Source: Conexibacter sp. CPCC 206217
GTDB lineage: Bacteria > Actinomycetota > Thermoleophilia > Solirubrobacterales > Solirubrobacteraceae
Direction: 5' to 3'
NCBI RefSeq assembly: GCF_030646165.1
Contig: NZ_JAUTDO010000007.1
Coordinates: 1-64,000, forward strand
Length of the DNA: 64,000 nt
Of the stretch, positions 40,887-49,949 are shown one piece after another. The notes under the pieces were generated by a model. It made no database searches. It was not told the origin of the DNA and saw nothing but the letters and a program-made list of their open reading frames with translations. Position 1 is the stretch's first letter. Every line of letters starts with the position of its first letter. The translations under genes and the position numbers were made by a program.

Positions 40887-40924
40887 GCCGTCGGGACGGC
40901 AGCGGAGGAGAACGGGAGAGCCGA

Positions 40925-42130
40925 ATGTCGCTCAGCAGTGAGCCCGCCGCCGAGGGCGGCGCCCAGCTCGACGACGCCCAGAAGCAGGCGATCGTCGATG
41001 CCGTCGGTGAGTTCGCGCGCCGCGAGATCGCGCCGCGCGTGGCCGAGTACGACCTCGCCGAGACGCTCCCGCTCGACCTGCTGCAGCGGATGTCCGAGCT
41101 GCAGTTCTTCGGTGGCGTCGTGCCGGTCTCCGAGGGCGGGCTGGGGCTCGACTTCGTCACCTACGCGCGGCTGATCGAGGAGCTGTCGAAGACCTGCCAC
41201 ATCATGGGCACGCTCGCCTCGCTGCCGTCGGGCCTGGTCGGCGCCAGCCTGCTGCGCTACGGCACGCCCGAGCAGCGCGAGCGGTGGCTGCGCCCGCTCG
41301 CGCAGGGCCGCATCTTCGGCGCCGCGGGGGTCACCGAGCCGCAGTCCGGCAGCGACGTCGCGAGCATGCGCACGACCTACCGGCGCGACGGCTCGGACTT
41401 CGTCATCAACGGCGCCAAGGCATGGATCTCGGGGCTGAACGTCGCCTCCTTCGTGCTGACCTTCGCGACGCGCGACCGCGACCTGCGCCACGGCGGCGTG
41501 AGCGCCTTCGTGATCCCGCGCGACACACCCGGGATGAGCCTGCACCCGTACAAGAACAAGCTCGGCTTCCGCCCGCTGTCGACCGGCGAGGTGGTGCTCG
41601 ACGAGGTGCGCGTCCCGGCCGACGCGCTGCTGGGGGAGGAGGGCTCCGGCTTCGACGTGGCGATGACAGCCGTCGAGCGCGGGCGCCTGGGCGTCGCGGC
41701 GCGCGGCGTCGGCGTCACGGCCGCCTGCCTGGAGGACACGATCGCCTACGCGAACGAGCGCGAGGCGTTCTCGCACCCGATCTCCGAGTTCCAGATCGTG
41801 CAGTCGAAGATCACCGACATGGAGGTCGGGGCGACGACGTCGCGGCTGCTCGTCGAGCACTGCGCGCGGGCGCTGCAGGCGGGCCAGCGGGCGCGCAAGC
41901 TGACGAGCATGGCGAAGATGCACGCGACCGACGTCGCGATGCGCAGCGCCACCGACGCGCTCCAGGTCCACGGCGCCGCCGGCGTCTCGCCCGACCACCG
42001 CGTCGGCCGCCTGTTCCGCGACGCGAAGGTGCTGCAGATCGTCGAGGGCTCCAACGACCTGCACCGCGCGCTGATCGGCGAGATCGCCGTCGGGCTGCGC
42101 AGAGACAAGGCGGCGCCGGCCGTGCGCTAG
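40925..42130 (+). CDS. Acyl-CoA dehydrogenase
   Basis: The 401-residue flavoenzyme has AAGVTEPQSGSDVASMRT for FAD and substrate, FVINGAKAWISG, and the C-terminal VHGAAGVSPDHRVGRLFRDA plus EGSNDLHRAL. The usual catalytic Glu position near the C-terminus reads SPDHRV rather than EYPVER, so the base may be placed elsewhere. GGAGGAG lies upstream of the ATG. It converges with a second acyl-CoA dehydrogenase at 42169. Confidence 0.9.
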   Translation: MSLSSEPAAEGGAQLDDAQKQAIVDAVGEFARREIAPRVAEYDLAETLPLDLLQRMSELQFFGGVVPVSEGGLGLDFVTYARLIEELSKTCHIMGTLASLPSGLVGASLLRYGTPEQRERWLRPLAQGRIFGAAGVTEPQSGSDVASMRTTYRRDGSDFVINGAKAWISGLNVASFVLTFATRDRDLRHGGVSAFVIPRDTPGMSLHPYKNKLGFRPLSTGEVVLDEVRVPADALLGEEGSGFDVAMTAVERGRLGVAARGVGVTAACLEDTIAYANEREAFSHPISEFQIVQSKITDMEVGATTSRLLVEHCARALQAGQRARKLTSMAKMHATDVAMRSATDALQVHGAAGVSPDHRVGRLFRDAKVLQIVEGSNDLHRALIGEIAVGLRRDKAAPAVR

Positions 42131-42168
42131 GCGCGCACGGCGGGGCCGCCGCCTTCCGCCGCCGCCGC

Positions 42169-43320
42169 TCAGGCGGTGGCGGGGGCGTCGTCGGCCAGCT
42201 CGCGCACGAGCGCGCGGGCGATCCCGAGCCGCAGGACCTCGGAGCCGCCCTCGTAGATCCGCATCGGCCGCGCCTGGCGGTAGAGGCGCTCGACCTTCGC
42301 ATCGCGGATCAGGCCCCAGCGGCCCATCACCTGCACGCAGCGGTCGACGACTCTGCCCGCGGTCTCGCTCGCCAGCAGCTTCGCCATCGAGCAGCGCTCG
42401 AGCGCTGCGAGCGGATCCGCCGCGGCCTGCTCGGCGGCGGCGTAGGTCAGCAGCCGCGCCGCCTCCAGCTCGCTCCAGGAGTCGGCGAGCATCGAGGCGA
42501 CCGCGCCGAGGCGCGCCATCGGGCGGCCGAACTGCTCGCGCCGCGCGGCATGACGGGTCGCTTCCTCCAGCGCCGCCTGTGCGACGCCGAGCGCCGCGCC
42601 GGCGACCGACACGCGGAACATCGACAGCGTCGCGAGCACGAGGTCGAAGCCGCGTCCGGGCTCGCCGAGGCGCGCGTCGCCGGGCAGCGCGACGGCGTCG
42701 AAGGCGAGGTCGCCGATCACGTGCGGTGAGATCAGCTGCGGGCCGGGCGTGACGCTCAGCCCGGGCGCGTCGGCGGGCACGAGCACCATCGAGTAGCCGT
42801 CGCCGTCGCGCGCGAGCACGGTGTAGAAGGCGGCCGCGCCGGCGTTGGAGATGAACGCCTTGGCGCCGTCGAGCACGAGGCCGTCGCCGTCGGCGCGCAG
42901 CGCGGTCGTGATCGCCTTCAGGTCCGAGCCGGCCTCCGGCTCGGTCAGCGCGAGCGCCGCGATCGCCTCGCCGGTGACGACGCGCGGGAGCCACGCGTCG
43001 CGCTGCTGCGGGGTGCCGCCGGCGGTGATCGCGTAGCTGCCGACGCCCTGCAGCGCGAACAGCGAGTCGAGGTGCGCCGAGGTGCCCATCAGCACCTCGC
43101 GCACGACCGTGACGGCGAGCGGGTCGACCGTCTCGAAGCGCCCGCCGTGGGCGGCGGGGACGAGCACCTGCCACAGCTCGCTGGCGGCGAGCGCGTCGCG
43201 GACGCCGGGATGGACGGTCTGCAGCTCGTCGGCCTCGGCCGCGAACGGCGCGACGACGGCGGCGACGGCGCGCGCCTCGTCGATCAGCGCGAGGTGGGTG
43301 TCAGCGAGGTGGAAGGGCAT
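42169..43320 (-). CDS. Acyl-CoA dehydrogenase
   Basis: A protein of 383 residues with LALTEPEAGSDLKAITTAL, VLDGAKAFISNAGAA and C-terminal VMGRWGLIRDAKVERLYRQA, EGGSEVLRLGIARAL. The family's catalytic-Glu segment (GYxxEYxxER) is altered to WGLIRDAKVERL. It precedes the thiolase in the opposite order on the same strand with 39 bases between them, so both belong to one minus-strand unit starting at 44529. Confidence 0.9.
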   Translation of the reverse strand: MPFHLADTHLALIDEARAVAAVVAPFAAEADELQTVHPGVRDALAASELWQVLVPAAHGGRFETVDPLAVTVVREVLMGTSAHLDSLFALQGVGSYAITAGGTPQQRDAWLPRVVTGEAIAALALTEPEAGSDLKAITTALRADGDGLVLDGAKAFISNAGAAAFYTVLARDGDGYSMVLVPADAPGLSVTPGPQLISPHVIGDLAFDAVALPGDARLGEPGRGFDLVLATLSMFRVSVAGAALGVAQAALEEATRHAARREQFGRPMARLGAVASMLADSWSELEAARLLTYAAAEQAAADPLAALERCSMAKLLASETAGRVVDRCVQVMGRWGLIRDAKVERLYRQARPMRIYEGGSEVLRLGIARALVRELADDAPATA

Positions 43321-43359
43321 GGGGGAGCCTCGTCGTCGTGATGGTCGGTGCGGTGTCGC

Positions 43360-44529
43360 TCACAGGCGCTGGATCAGCGTCGCGGTTCCGATCCCGCCGG
43401 CGCAGCACATCGTGACGAGGCCGAGCTCGCCGTCGAGGTCCTCCAGCTCGTGCAGCAGCGTGGTGATCAGGCGGGCTCCGGTCGAGCCGAGCGGATGGCC
43501 GATCGCGATCGCGCCGCCGCGCGGGTTGACGCGCGCCATGTCGGGCCGGTGCTCGCGCTCCCACGCCAGCACGACCGAGGCGAACGCCTCGTTGATCTCG
43601 ATCGCGTCGAGGTCGCCGATCGTCAGGCCGTTGCGCTCGAGGATCTTCGCGGTCGCGGGGATCGGGCCCGTCAGCATCGTGATCGGGTCGACGCCGAGCA
43701 CGACCTGGTCGACGATCCGCGCGCGCGGGCGCACGCCCAGCGCGCGGGCCTTCGCCGCGGAGGTCAGCAGCAGCGCGGCGGCGCCGTCGGAGATCTGCGA
43801 CGAGTTGCCGGCGGTGACGCGGCCGTCGGGCCGGAACGCGGGCTTCAGCCCGGCCAGGATCTCGGGCGTCGTGCTGGGCCGGATCCCCTGGTCGGCCGTC
43901 TGCGTCGCGCCGCTGCCGACGGTCGGCAGCAGCTCACGCGCGAAGGCGCCCGAGTCGGTCGCGGCGGCGGCGCGGCGGTGGGATTCAGCCGACAGCGCGT
44001 CCATCTCCTCGCGGCTGATGCCCCATCTGTCGGCGATCAGCTCGGCGCCCTCGCCCTGCGGAACGAGCGCGTAGCGCTCCAGCAGCTGGGGCGTGAACGC
44101 CTGGCCCCACTGCTCCTGGGCGCCGAGGTTGACCGGAAAGCCGACGCGGCCCATGTGCTCGACGCCGCCGGCGACGACCACGTCGTCGACGCCCGTCGCG
44201 ATCCGCAGCGCCGCAAGGTTGACGGCCTGCTGGCCCGATCCGCAGCGCACGTCGACGGTCGTCGCGGCGGTCCGCTCGGGCAGGCCCTCCTGCAGCCACG
44301 CGTTGCGCGTGATCCCGGCCGACTGCTCCGCGATCTGGTAGACGCAGCCGCAGATCGCGTGGTCGACCGTCTCAGGGTCGACTCCCGAACGCGCGAACAG
44401 CGCCGAATAGCAGCCGCCGAGCAGCACCGCGGGATGGACGTCGCGGAAGATTCCCTTCTCGCGATGGCCGCGGCCGACCGGCGTCCGCACGGCCTCGACG
44501 ATCACCGCCTCCTGTAGGCCCTGTGCCAT
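43360..44529 (-). CDS. Acetyl-CoA C-acyltransferase (thiolase)
   Basis: The 389-residue enzyme has the nucleophilic Cys96 in DVRCGSGQQAV, NPRGGAIAIGHPLGSTGAR with the active His near 345, and MCCAGGIGTA with the second Cys. It cleaves 3-oxoacyl-CoA with CoA, the last beta-oxidation step. GAGGAGAGGAG lies before the ATG. Upstream lies a GATGATAACAGTAATG element related to the other island operators. Confidence 0.93.
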   Translation of the reverse strand: MAQGLQEAVIVEAVRTPVGRGHREKGIFRDVHPAVLLGGCYSALFARSGVDPETVDHAICGCVYQIAEQSAGITRNAWLQEGLPERTAATTVDVRCGSGQQAVNLAALRIATGVDDVVVAGGVEHMGRVGFPVNLGAQEQWGQAFTPQLLERYALVPQGEGAELIADRWGISREEMDALSAESHRRAAAATDSGAFARELLPTVGSGATQTADQGIRPSTTPEILAGLKPAFRPDGRVTAGNSSQISDGAAALLLTSAAKARALGVRPRARIVDQVVLGVDPITMLTGPIPATAKILERNGLTIGDLDAIEINEAFASVVLAWEREHRPDMARVNPRGGAIAIGHPLGSTGARLITTLLHELEDLDGELGLVTMCCAGGIGTATLIQRL

Positions 44530-44580
44530 TGCGCTCCTCTCCTCATGTGCGCGCGCACCCCTGCCAAAAACAATGGCATT

Positions 44581-44596
44581 GATGATAACAGTAATG
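44581..44596. promoter_or_regulatory. AT-rich operator-like element before the thiolase
   Basis: GATGATAACAGTAATG, minus strand CATTACTGTTATCATC, is 52 bases upstream of the thiolase ATG. TTATCATC also occurs in the minus strand of the element at 38975. Confidence 0.5.
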
Positions 44597-44959
44597 TGAG
44601 GTGGCAGCCGTCGGTCGGCAGGTCGTCGTCGCCGGGGATCGCGTCGGCGCTTCTCGGAATGCTCGCGGCAGGCGGGGCAGCTGCCAGCTCGGCGTCGAAC
44701 GGCGGGGGTGCGGGGGCACGCGCGCGTGCTCGGCTTCCGCCGATCCCTCGCTGCCGCTGGAAGTCGGCGCCGCGGTCGTACCTCGTCAGCAGGCGCCGTC
44801 GATCGGGGCCTGGCGCTTTGCCGAGCTGCAGTACGTCGCGCAGTTGCAGTGAGGATGTCCGCCGACGGCTTCACTGGTGAGAGCGGCTGTGCAGATGCGG
44901 TCACTGATCATTTCAGGACGCGTACCGGGTAGTCGGGAGCAGCGCGCAAATGCCAGTTC

Positions 44960-44971
44960 CCGACCGGTCGG
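44960..44971. promoter_or_regulatory. Perfect palindrome CCGACCGGTCGG
   Basis: This 12-bp perfect palindrome, typical of TetR-family operators, is about 190 bases upstream of the binding-protein gene. A related broken version lies at 45021. Confidence 0.5.
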
Positions 44972-45020
44972 TTGGGACTAGATCGCCAGCTATAGAAGGA
45001 AATCTCACGACGAGATACAT

Positions 45021-45038
45021 CCCGACCGTCCAGTCGGG
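45021..45038. promoter_or_regulatory. Inverted repeat CCCGAC-N6-GTCGGG
   Basis: The arms CCCGAC (45021-45026) and GTCGGG (45033-45038) resemble the palindrome at 44960. Two similar sites 61 bases apart suggest a repressor loop or a pair of dimers controlling the operon starting at 45163. Confidence 0.45.
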
Positions 45039-45162
45039 TTGCATTCTCGAATCGACCCCGTTAGTGTGAGACTCGCATCGGAGAGGTGTGTCAAACGGAG
45101 TGATCGCAGGGCGCGTCATCGCGTGAATTCACCTGCCGCTCCGCGAACGGAGGAGAGTCGAG

Positions 45163-46350
45163 ATGCGGGCGAGAGCCTGGCGGTTGTGCGTGGCCGCATT
45201 CGCATGCGTGGCGGTGCTGGCGCTGGCGGCGTGCGGCAGCAGCAGTGACGACGACGGGTCGAGCACCGGCGCCGCGAGCGGCGCGGGCGCGGACTCGGGC
45301 AGCACGAGCGGGTCCAGCGACCCGTCGAACAAGAGCATCGTCGTCTTCACCCCGGCGACGAGCAACAACTACGTCGCGATGTGGACGGCGGCGGCGAAGG
45401 ACACCCTCGAGAGAGCCGGCTACGAGCCGAGATTCTACGAGAACAACTTCGACCAGTCGGAGGAGGACCAGCAGGTCCAGCAGGTGATCGCCAGCGGCGA
45501 CAGACCGGCCGGCTTCATCTGGTGGCCGTCGGACAACCCGGCCGGCATCGCGTCCGTGCGGCGCCTCTCGCAGATCGCACCGGTCGTGCAGACCAACAAC
45601 AAGGTGCTGCCCGAGGCGCAGAGATACGTGAAGGCGTTCGGCGGCGTCAACGACTACGCCGACGGCGTCGCGACCGGCAGACTCGCGCTGAGAATGCGCG
45701 ACGCCTTCAGAGCGGCCGGCCTGAGATTCCACTCGCCCGAGGGCAACGCGCTGATCGTCACCTACGTGCCCGGCTACCAGGCCGGCATCGACCGCGTCAG
45801 AGGGATCGAAGACGCGACCAGAGACGATCCGTTCAACGTCGTCGGCACGGTCGTCACCAGATTCACCTCCGAGGAGTCCTACAGAGACGTCTCCCAGGCG
45901 CTGCCGGGGCTGAAGGACAGAGGGATCGACTTCGTCATCGCAGTCAGCGAGTTCCCGGCGATCGGCGCGATCAAGGCGCTGAGAGAGTCCGGCCTCACCC
46001 CGGGCAGAGACGTCGGCGTCGTGACCGGCAACTGTCAGACGAACTTCGACCTGATCAATTCGGGTGCGGAGTACGGGACGATCCTGCAGAGCCCGTCGAT
46101 CGAGGGGCAGACTGCGGCGCAGGTGCTCGCGAAGGTGCTGGAGAACGGCGGCAGAACGACCGGCACCGACACCGAGTACACGCTCCCGGCCGACCCCGAC
46201 ACGGTCCCCGAGCTGCCGGCCGAGTTGGCCTACTACAACTACATGCCGCTGCCGGCGATCGAGGCCGGCAAGAGCCCGGCCGAGAACAAGAGAATCGTCG
46301 CCGAGTCCAGACTGTGGGGACAGACGGCGGACGAGCTCTGCGCCAGATGA
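45163..46350 (+). CDS. Sugar-type ABC transporter substrate-binding lipoprotein
   Basis: This 395-residue secreted protein has signal peptide MRARAWRLCVAAFACVAVLA and lipobox LAAC (Cys near 24), then a Gly/Ser/Asp linker. The mature part is a type-1 periplasmic binding fold with RPAGFIWWPSDNPAGIASV, PVVQTNNKVLPEAQRYVKAF and FVIAVSEFPAIGAIKALR. About 20 of 26 arginines are AGA, far from the CGC/CGG use of neighbours. GGAGGAGAG precedes the ATG. It is the first gene of the long operon. The binding pocket looks unlike a plain ribose binder, so another polyol or terpenoid ligand is possible. Confidence 0.9.
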   Translation: MRARAWRLCVAAFACVAVLALAACGSSSDDDGSSTGAASGAGADSGSTSGSSDPSNKSIVVFTPATSNNYVAMWTAAAKDTLERAGYEPRFYENNFDQSEEDQQVQQVIASGDRPAGFIWWPSDNPAGIASVRRLSQIAPVVQTNNKVLPEAQRYVKAFGGVNDYADGVATGRLALRMRDAFRAAGLRFHSPEGNALIVTYVPGYQAGIDRVRGIEDATRDDPFNVVGTVVTRFTSEESYRDVSQALPGLKDRGIDFVIAVSEFPAIGAIKALRESGLTPGRDVGVVTGNCQTNFDLINSGAEYGTILQSPSIEGQTAAQVLAKVLENGGRTTGTDTEYTLPADPDTVPELPAELAYYNYMPLPAIEAGKSPAENKRIVAESRLWGQTADELCAR

Positions 46351-46361
46351 GCGACTGACTC

Positions 46362-47861
46362 ATGACCGGCATGCTCGTTGAGATCAGAGGCGTGCAGAAG
46401 TCCTACGGCGCGGTCAGAGCGCTGAGAGCGGTGGACTTCGAATTGAGCGCCGGCGAGGTGATGGCCTTCCTCGGTGAGAACGGCGGCGGCAAGAGCACGC
46501 TGGTGAAGATCCTCGCCGGCCTCGTCGACCGCGACGCGGGCAGCGTCGCGATCGACGGGCAGGCGGAGGCGCTCGGCAGCGCCGCCCGCTCGCGCGCGGC
46601 GGGCATCGCCGTCGTCACCCAGGAGTTCAGCCTCGTCCCCGCGCTGACCGCTCCCGAGAACGTCTTTCTCGGGAGCGGCCTGAAGGGGCCGTGGACGCAG
46701 AGCCGGCTGCGGCGCCTGGCCGCGCCCCACCTCGACGAGGTCGGGCTCGATCCAGTGCGCCGCAACCTGCCGGTCGGCGAGCTGTCGGTCGGCGAGCGCC
46801 AGCTCGTCGAGATCGCGCGCGTGCTGGCGCGCGACGCGCGCATCCTGATCTTCGACGAACCGACGGCGGCGCTGTCGGACGTCGAGATCGCGGGCGTGCT
46901 GGCGCTGGTGCGCCGGCTCGTCACGCGCGGTCGCGGCGTCATCTACGTCACCCATCGCCTCGGCGAGGTGTTCGAGATCGCCGACCGCGCGACCGTCATC
47001 CGCGACGGCGTCACGCAGCCGCCGGTGACGGTCGCCGAGACCGACGTCGACGGGCTGATCGAGCGGATGCTCGGCCGCTCGCTGCAGACGATGTATCCGC
47101 CGCGAGCAAGCGAGCGCGGCGCGCCGCTGCTGGAGGTCACCGGCCTGCTCGCGGACGGGATCGCGCAGCCGGTCGACCTCGTCGTCGGCCACGGCGAGAT
47201 CGTCGGCCTGGCCGGGCAGATCGGCAGCGGCGTCGGCAACGTGCTGCAGGCGATCGCGGGCGCGCGGCCGATCACCGACGGGACCGTCGAGGTCGCCGGC
47301 AACGACGTCAGCGGGGCCTCGCTGGCACACGCGATGCGCGCCGGGATCGCCTACTGCTCGGCGGACCGCAAGCGCGACGGGATCTTCGCCCGCCGCTCGG
47401 TCGCGGACAACCTGACCGCGCCGGCGCTCGACGAGGTCACGCCGCACGGCTGGTTCTCGCGGACACGCTCGCGCGAGCTGTCGGACAGACTTGCCGGCAG
47501 CTTCCAGATCAACGCGGACAAGCTGTCGGCGCTGGTCGCGAACCTGTCCGGCGGCAACCAGCAGAAGGTCGCCGTCGGCAAGTGGCTCGGGATCGCGCCG
47601 GCCGTGCTGCTGGTCGAGGAGCCGACGCGCGGCGTCGACGTCGGCGCGCGCGCGGAGATCTACGGCCACCTGCGGCGCCTGGCGCAGGAGGGGATGGGGA
47701 TCGTCTTCGCCTCCTCGGACCTGTCGGAGGTGCTCGGCCTGTCCGACACCGTGATGACCTTCTACCGCGGCCGGATGGTGCGGCGGATCGACGCGGCGCA
47801 GCTGCGCGAGGAGGAGCTGATGGCGGACGTGACGCACGGCCCGCGGGCGGTGGCGGCATGA
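46362..47861 (+). CDS. Sugar-type ABC transporter ATPase with two nucleotide-binding domains
   Basis: The 499-residue protein has Walker A GENGGGKST in domain one, where the usual Ala is Gly, then LSVGERQLVEIARVL and ILIFDEPTAALSD. Domain two has a degenerate Walker A (GQIGSGVGNVLQ), LSGGNQQKVAVGKWL and VLLVEEPTRGVDVGA. This is the RbsA/MglA layout. The start is ATG 46362, 11 bases after the lipoprotein stop; a second ATG three codons on is possible. The permease overlaps its stop by four bases. Confidence 0.9.
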   Translation: MTGMLVEIRGVQKSYGAVRALRAVDFELSAGEVMAFLGENGGGKSTLVKILAGLVDRDAGSVAIDGQAEALGSAARSRAAGIAVVTQEFSLVPALTAPENVFLGSGLKGPWTQSRLRRLAAPHLDEVGLDPVRRNLPVGELSVGERQLVEIARVLARDARILIFDEPTAALSDVEIAGVLALVRRLVTRGRGVIYVTHRLGEVFEIADRATVIRDGVTQPPVTVAETDVDGLIERMLGRSLQTMYPPRASERGAPLLEVTGLLADGIAQPVDLVVGHGEIVGLAGQIGSGVGNVLQAIAGARPITDGTVEVAGNDVSGASLAHAMRAGIAYCSADRKRDGIFARRSVADNLTAPALDEVTPHGWFSRTRSRELSDRLAGSFQINADKLSALVANLSGGNQQKVAVGKWLGIAPAVLLVEEPTRGVDVGARAEIYGHLRRLAQEGMGIVFASSDLSEVLGLSDTVMTFYRGRMVRRIDAAQLREEELMADVTHGPRAVAA

Positions 47862-48880
47862 GCGCGACCGGCATGCAGCGCACGCCCGGATCGCCCTCGC
47901 CCGGCGCCGTTCCAGCGGCCCCGCGCCGCGCGCTGCGGCTCGGCGCGTTCGCGAGCCCGGAGACGATGACGCTGCTGGTGCTGCTGGCGGTCCTCGTCGT
48001 GCTCAGCATCGCGACGACCGACAACTTCCTCGACGTCGACAACCTGCGCGCGATCGTGCGTGCGGCGGCGCTGACCGCGATCGTCGCGATCGGGCTCACG
48101 TTCGTGACGCTGTCGGGCAACTTCTTCTCGCTGTCGCTCGGCCAGACGGCCGCCGCCTGCGGCGTCGTCTTCGCGATGATGCTGCGCGACGGCTGGCCCG
48201 CCGGCCTCGCGCTGCTGGTCGTGCTGGCGCTGGCGGTGGCGATCGGCTGCGCGCAGGGGGTCGTCGTCGCGGCCGGCGCCAACCCGATCATCGTGACGCT
48301 CGGCGCCGGCGGCGCGCTCGCCGGCCTGACCGGGATCATCGCCGGCGGCAAGGGGATCGCGACCGGCTCGACGTCGCTGGACTGGCTCGGCGACTCGCGC
48401 CCGCTCGGCTTCCCGATCCCGACCTACGCGTTCGTCGTGATCGCGATCCTGGCGGTCGTCTTCCTCGCCCGTCACCGCGCCGGCCGCGCGCTGATGCTGG
48501 TCGGCTCCAACCGCCTGACGGCGGCCGCGACCGGCCTCAGCTTCCGCCGCGCGACCGTGCTCGCGTTCTCGATCTCGGCCGCCTGCTGCGCGGTCGTCGC
48601 GGTCCTCACCGTGACGCAGTTCAACCGCGCCGACGGCGGCCAGTTCGACGACCTCACGTTCGACGCGCTCGCCGCGGTGCTCGTCGGCGGCGCCGCGCTG
48701 CAGGGCGGCGAAGGGTCGCCGGCCGGCACCGCGCTCGGCGCGCTGTTCATCGCGACGCTGGCCAACTTCATGGTGCTGCACGACTACTCCTACGGCGTGC
48801 GCCTGACGATCCAGGGCGTCGTCGTCGTGCTCGCCGTCACCGCCTTCCACATCATGCGACAGCGGAGGAACGCCCGATGA
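47858..48880 (+). CDS. Sugar-type ABC transporter permease 1
   Basis: A membrane protein of 340 residues with about nine hydrophobic segments. The ribose-permease motif reads LTFVTLSGNFFSLSLGQTAA, and GANPIIVTLGAGGALAGLTGII follows. The coupling loop is near SNRLTAAATGLSFRRATV. The FDDLTFDALAAVLVGGAAL stretch is typical of the family C-terminus. It overlaps both neighbours by four bases. With permease 2 it forms a heterodimer. Confidence 0.9.
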   Translation: MSATGMQRTPGSPSPGAVPAAPRRALRLGAFASPETMTLLVLLAVLVVLSIATTDNFLDVDNLRAIVRAAALTAIVAIGLTFVTLSGNFFSLSLGQTAAACGVVFAMMLRDGWPAGLALLVVLALAVAIGCAQGVVVAAGANPIIVTLGAGGALAGLTGIIAGGKGIATGSTSLDWLGDSRPLGFPIPTYAFVVIAILAVVFLARHRAGRALMLVGSNRLTAAATGLSFRRATVLAFSISAACCAVVAVLTVTQFNRADGGQFDDLTFDALAAVLVGGAALQGGEGSPAGTALGALFIATLANFMVLHDYSYGVRLTIQGVVVVLAVTAFHIMRQRRNAR

Positions 48881-49908
48881 ACGGCTCGCTTCACGCGCTG
48901 CGCCGGACGCTCGGCACGGTCGACGTCGCGGCGCGGATCGCCATGCTGGCGATCGTCTGGATCGTCTTCTCGCTGCTGGACTCCGGCTTCGCGAACGAGG
49001 ACTCGCTCTTCAGCGTGCTGCAGGGCTTCGCCTTCCTCGGCCTCGTCGCGGTCGGCGTCGGCGTCGCGATGATCGCGGGCGAGCTGGACCTGTCGGCCGC
49101 TTCCGTCGCGACCGTCGCCGGCATCATCGCGGTCAAGCTGGCCGGGCTCGGGCTGGTCCCGGCGATCGTCCTGACGACGATCTTCGGCGGCATCTACGGC
49201 GCCCTGCAGGGGACCGCGATCGCGTGGCTGAGAATCAACTCGGTCGTCTTCACGATCGGGATGCTGTTCGCGCTGCGCGGCGTCGCCAACGTGCTGACCG
49301 ACAGCCAGGCGGTGCTGCTGCCGATCGACAGACTCGACCAGTCCGACACGCTGATCGAGCGCTTCGGGATCTTCTCGCCCTACAGCCTGATCACGATCGG
49401 CGTGATGATCATCGTCGGCGGCGCGCTCGCCGTCAGCCGCTACGGCCGCGAGATCTACGCGATCGGCGGGGCACGGCAGGAGTCGGCCGCGGCCGGCGTC
49501 GCGCAGAGACGGCCGCTGATCCTCGCCTTCGCGCTGTCGGGCGCGACCGCCAGCCTCGCGGGCGCGATCTCCTCGATCGTCGCCGGCTCCGGCAGCTCGC
49601 AGGCGTTCTCGAGCCTGCTGCTGCTCGCCGTCACCGCGGCGCTGATCGGCGGGATCGGCCTCTACGGCGGGCGCGGAACGATGCTGAACGTCGCGCTCGG
49701 CGTGCTGATCCTGGAGTCGTTCGTCGTCGGCCTCACCAACGAGGGCGCGGCGGAGGACACGCAGCAGCTGGCGACCGGCGGCCTGCTGCTGCTGGCGATC
49801 GTGATCGAGTTCGCGATCGACAGGGAGGCGCGCGCCAGAACGCGTGCGCTGCTGGGCGGCTTCTGGCGCCCGCGCGGCCGCAGACCGCAGCCCGCCACCA
49901 CCACTTGA
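48877..49908 (+). CDS. Sugar-type ABC transporter permease 2
   Basis: This 343-residue membrane protein shows [20 protein letters not shown], the counterpart of the family substrate-channel motif, and [20 protein letters not shown]. The coupling region is [17 protein letters not shown]. It ends with a basic tail [13 protein letters not shown]. Overlap with permease 1 shows translational coupling. It is followed by 41 bases and the SDR gene. Confidence 0.9.
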   Translation: MNGSLHALRRTLGTVDVAARIAMLAIVWIVFSLLDSGFANEDSLFSVLQGFAFLGLVAVGVGVAMIAGELDLSAASVATVAGIIAVKLAGLGLVPAIVLTTIFGGIYGALQGTAIAWLRINSVVFTIGMLFALRGVANVLTDSQAVLLPIDRLDQSDTLIERFGIFSPYSLITIGVMIIVGGALAVSRYGREIYAIGGARQESAAAGVAQRRPLILAFALSGATASLAGAISSIVAGSGSSQAFSSLLLLAVTAALIGGIGLYGGRGTMLNVALGVLILESFVVGLTNEGAAEDTQQLATGGLLLLAIVIEFAIDREARARTRALLGGFWRPRGRRPQPATTT

Positions 49909-49949
49909 ACCGAACCATCGCTGTGCACGTCACAGAGGGAGGAGAACGC

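Larger units (their letters stand above)
44530..45162. other. 633-bp gap without a supported gene
   Basis: The gap separates the divergent thiolase unit and the second transporter operon. It holds the thiolase promoter with an operator-like element (44581-44596), a GC-rich Ala/Gly/Arg-coding-like stretch at 44600-44880 with no recognisable protein in any frame, and then lower-GC control sequence with two inverted repeats (44960-44971 and 45021-45038) before the lipoprotein gene. The middle stretch may be a decayed gene. Confidence 0.5.

Noticed and set aside
42131..42168. GC-rich imperfect hairpin between the convergent acyl-CoA dehydrogenases
   Set aside because: Pairing is irregular and could be chance in GCC/GGC-repeat DNA; not listed as a terminator.
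44545..44932. Several short overlapping plus-strand frames in the gap before the second transporter
   Set aside because: None has a ribosome site, family-like sequence or stable codon pattern; at best a decayed gene.
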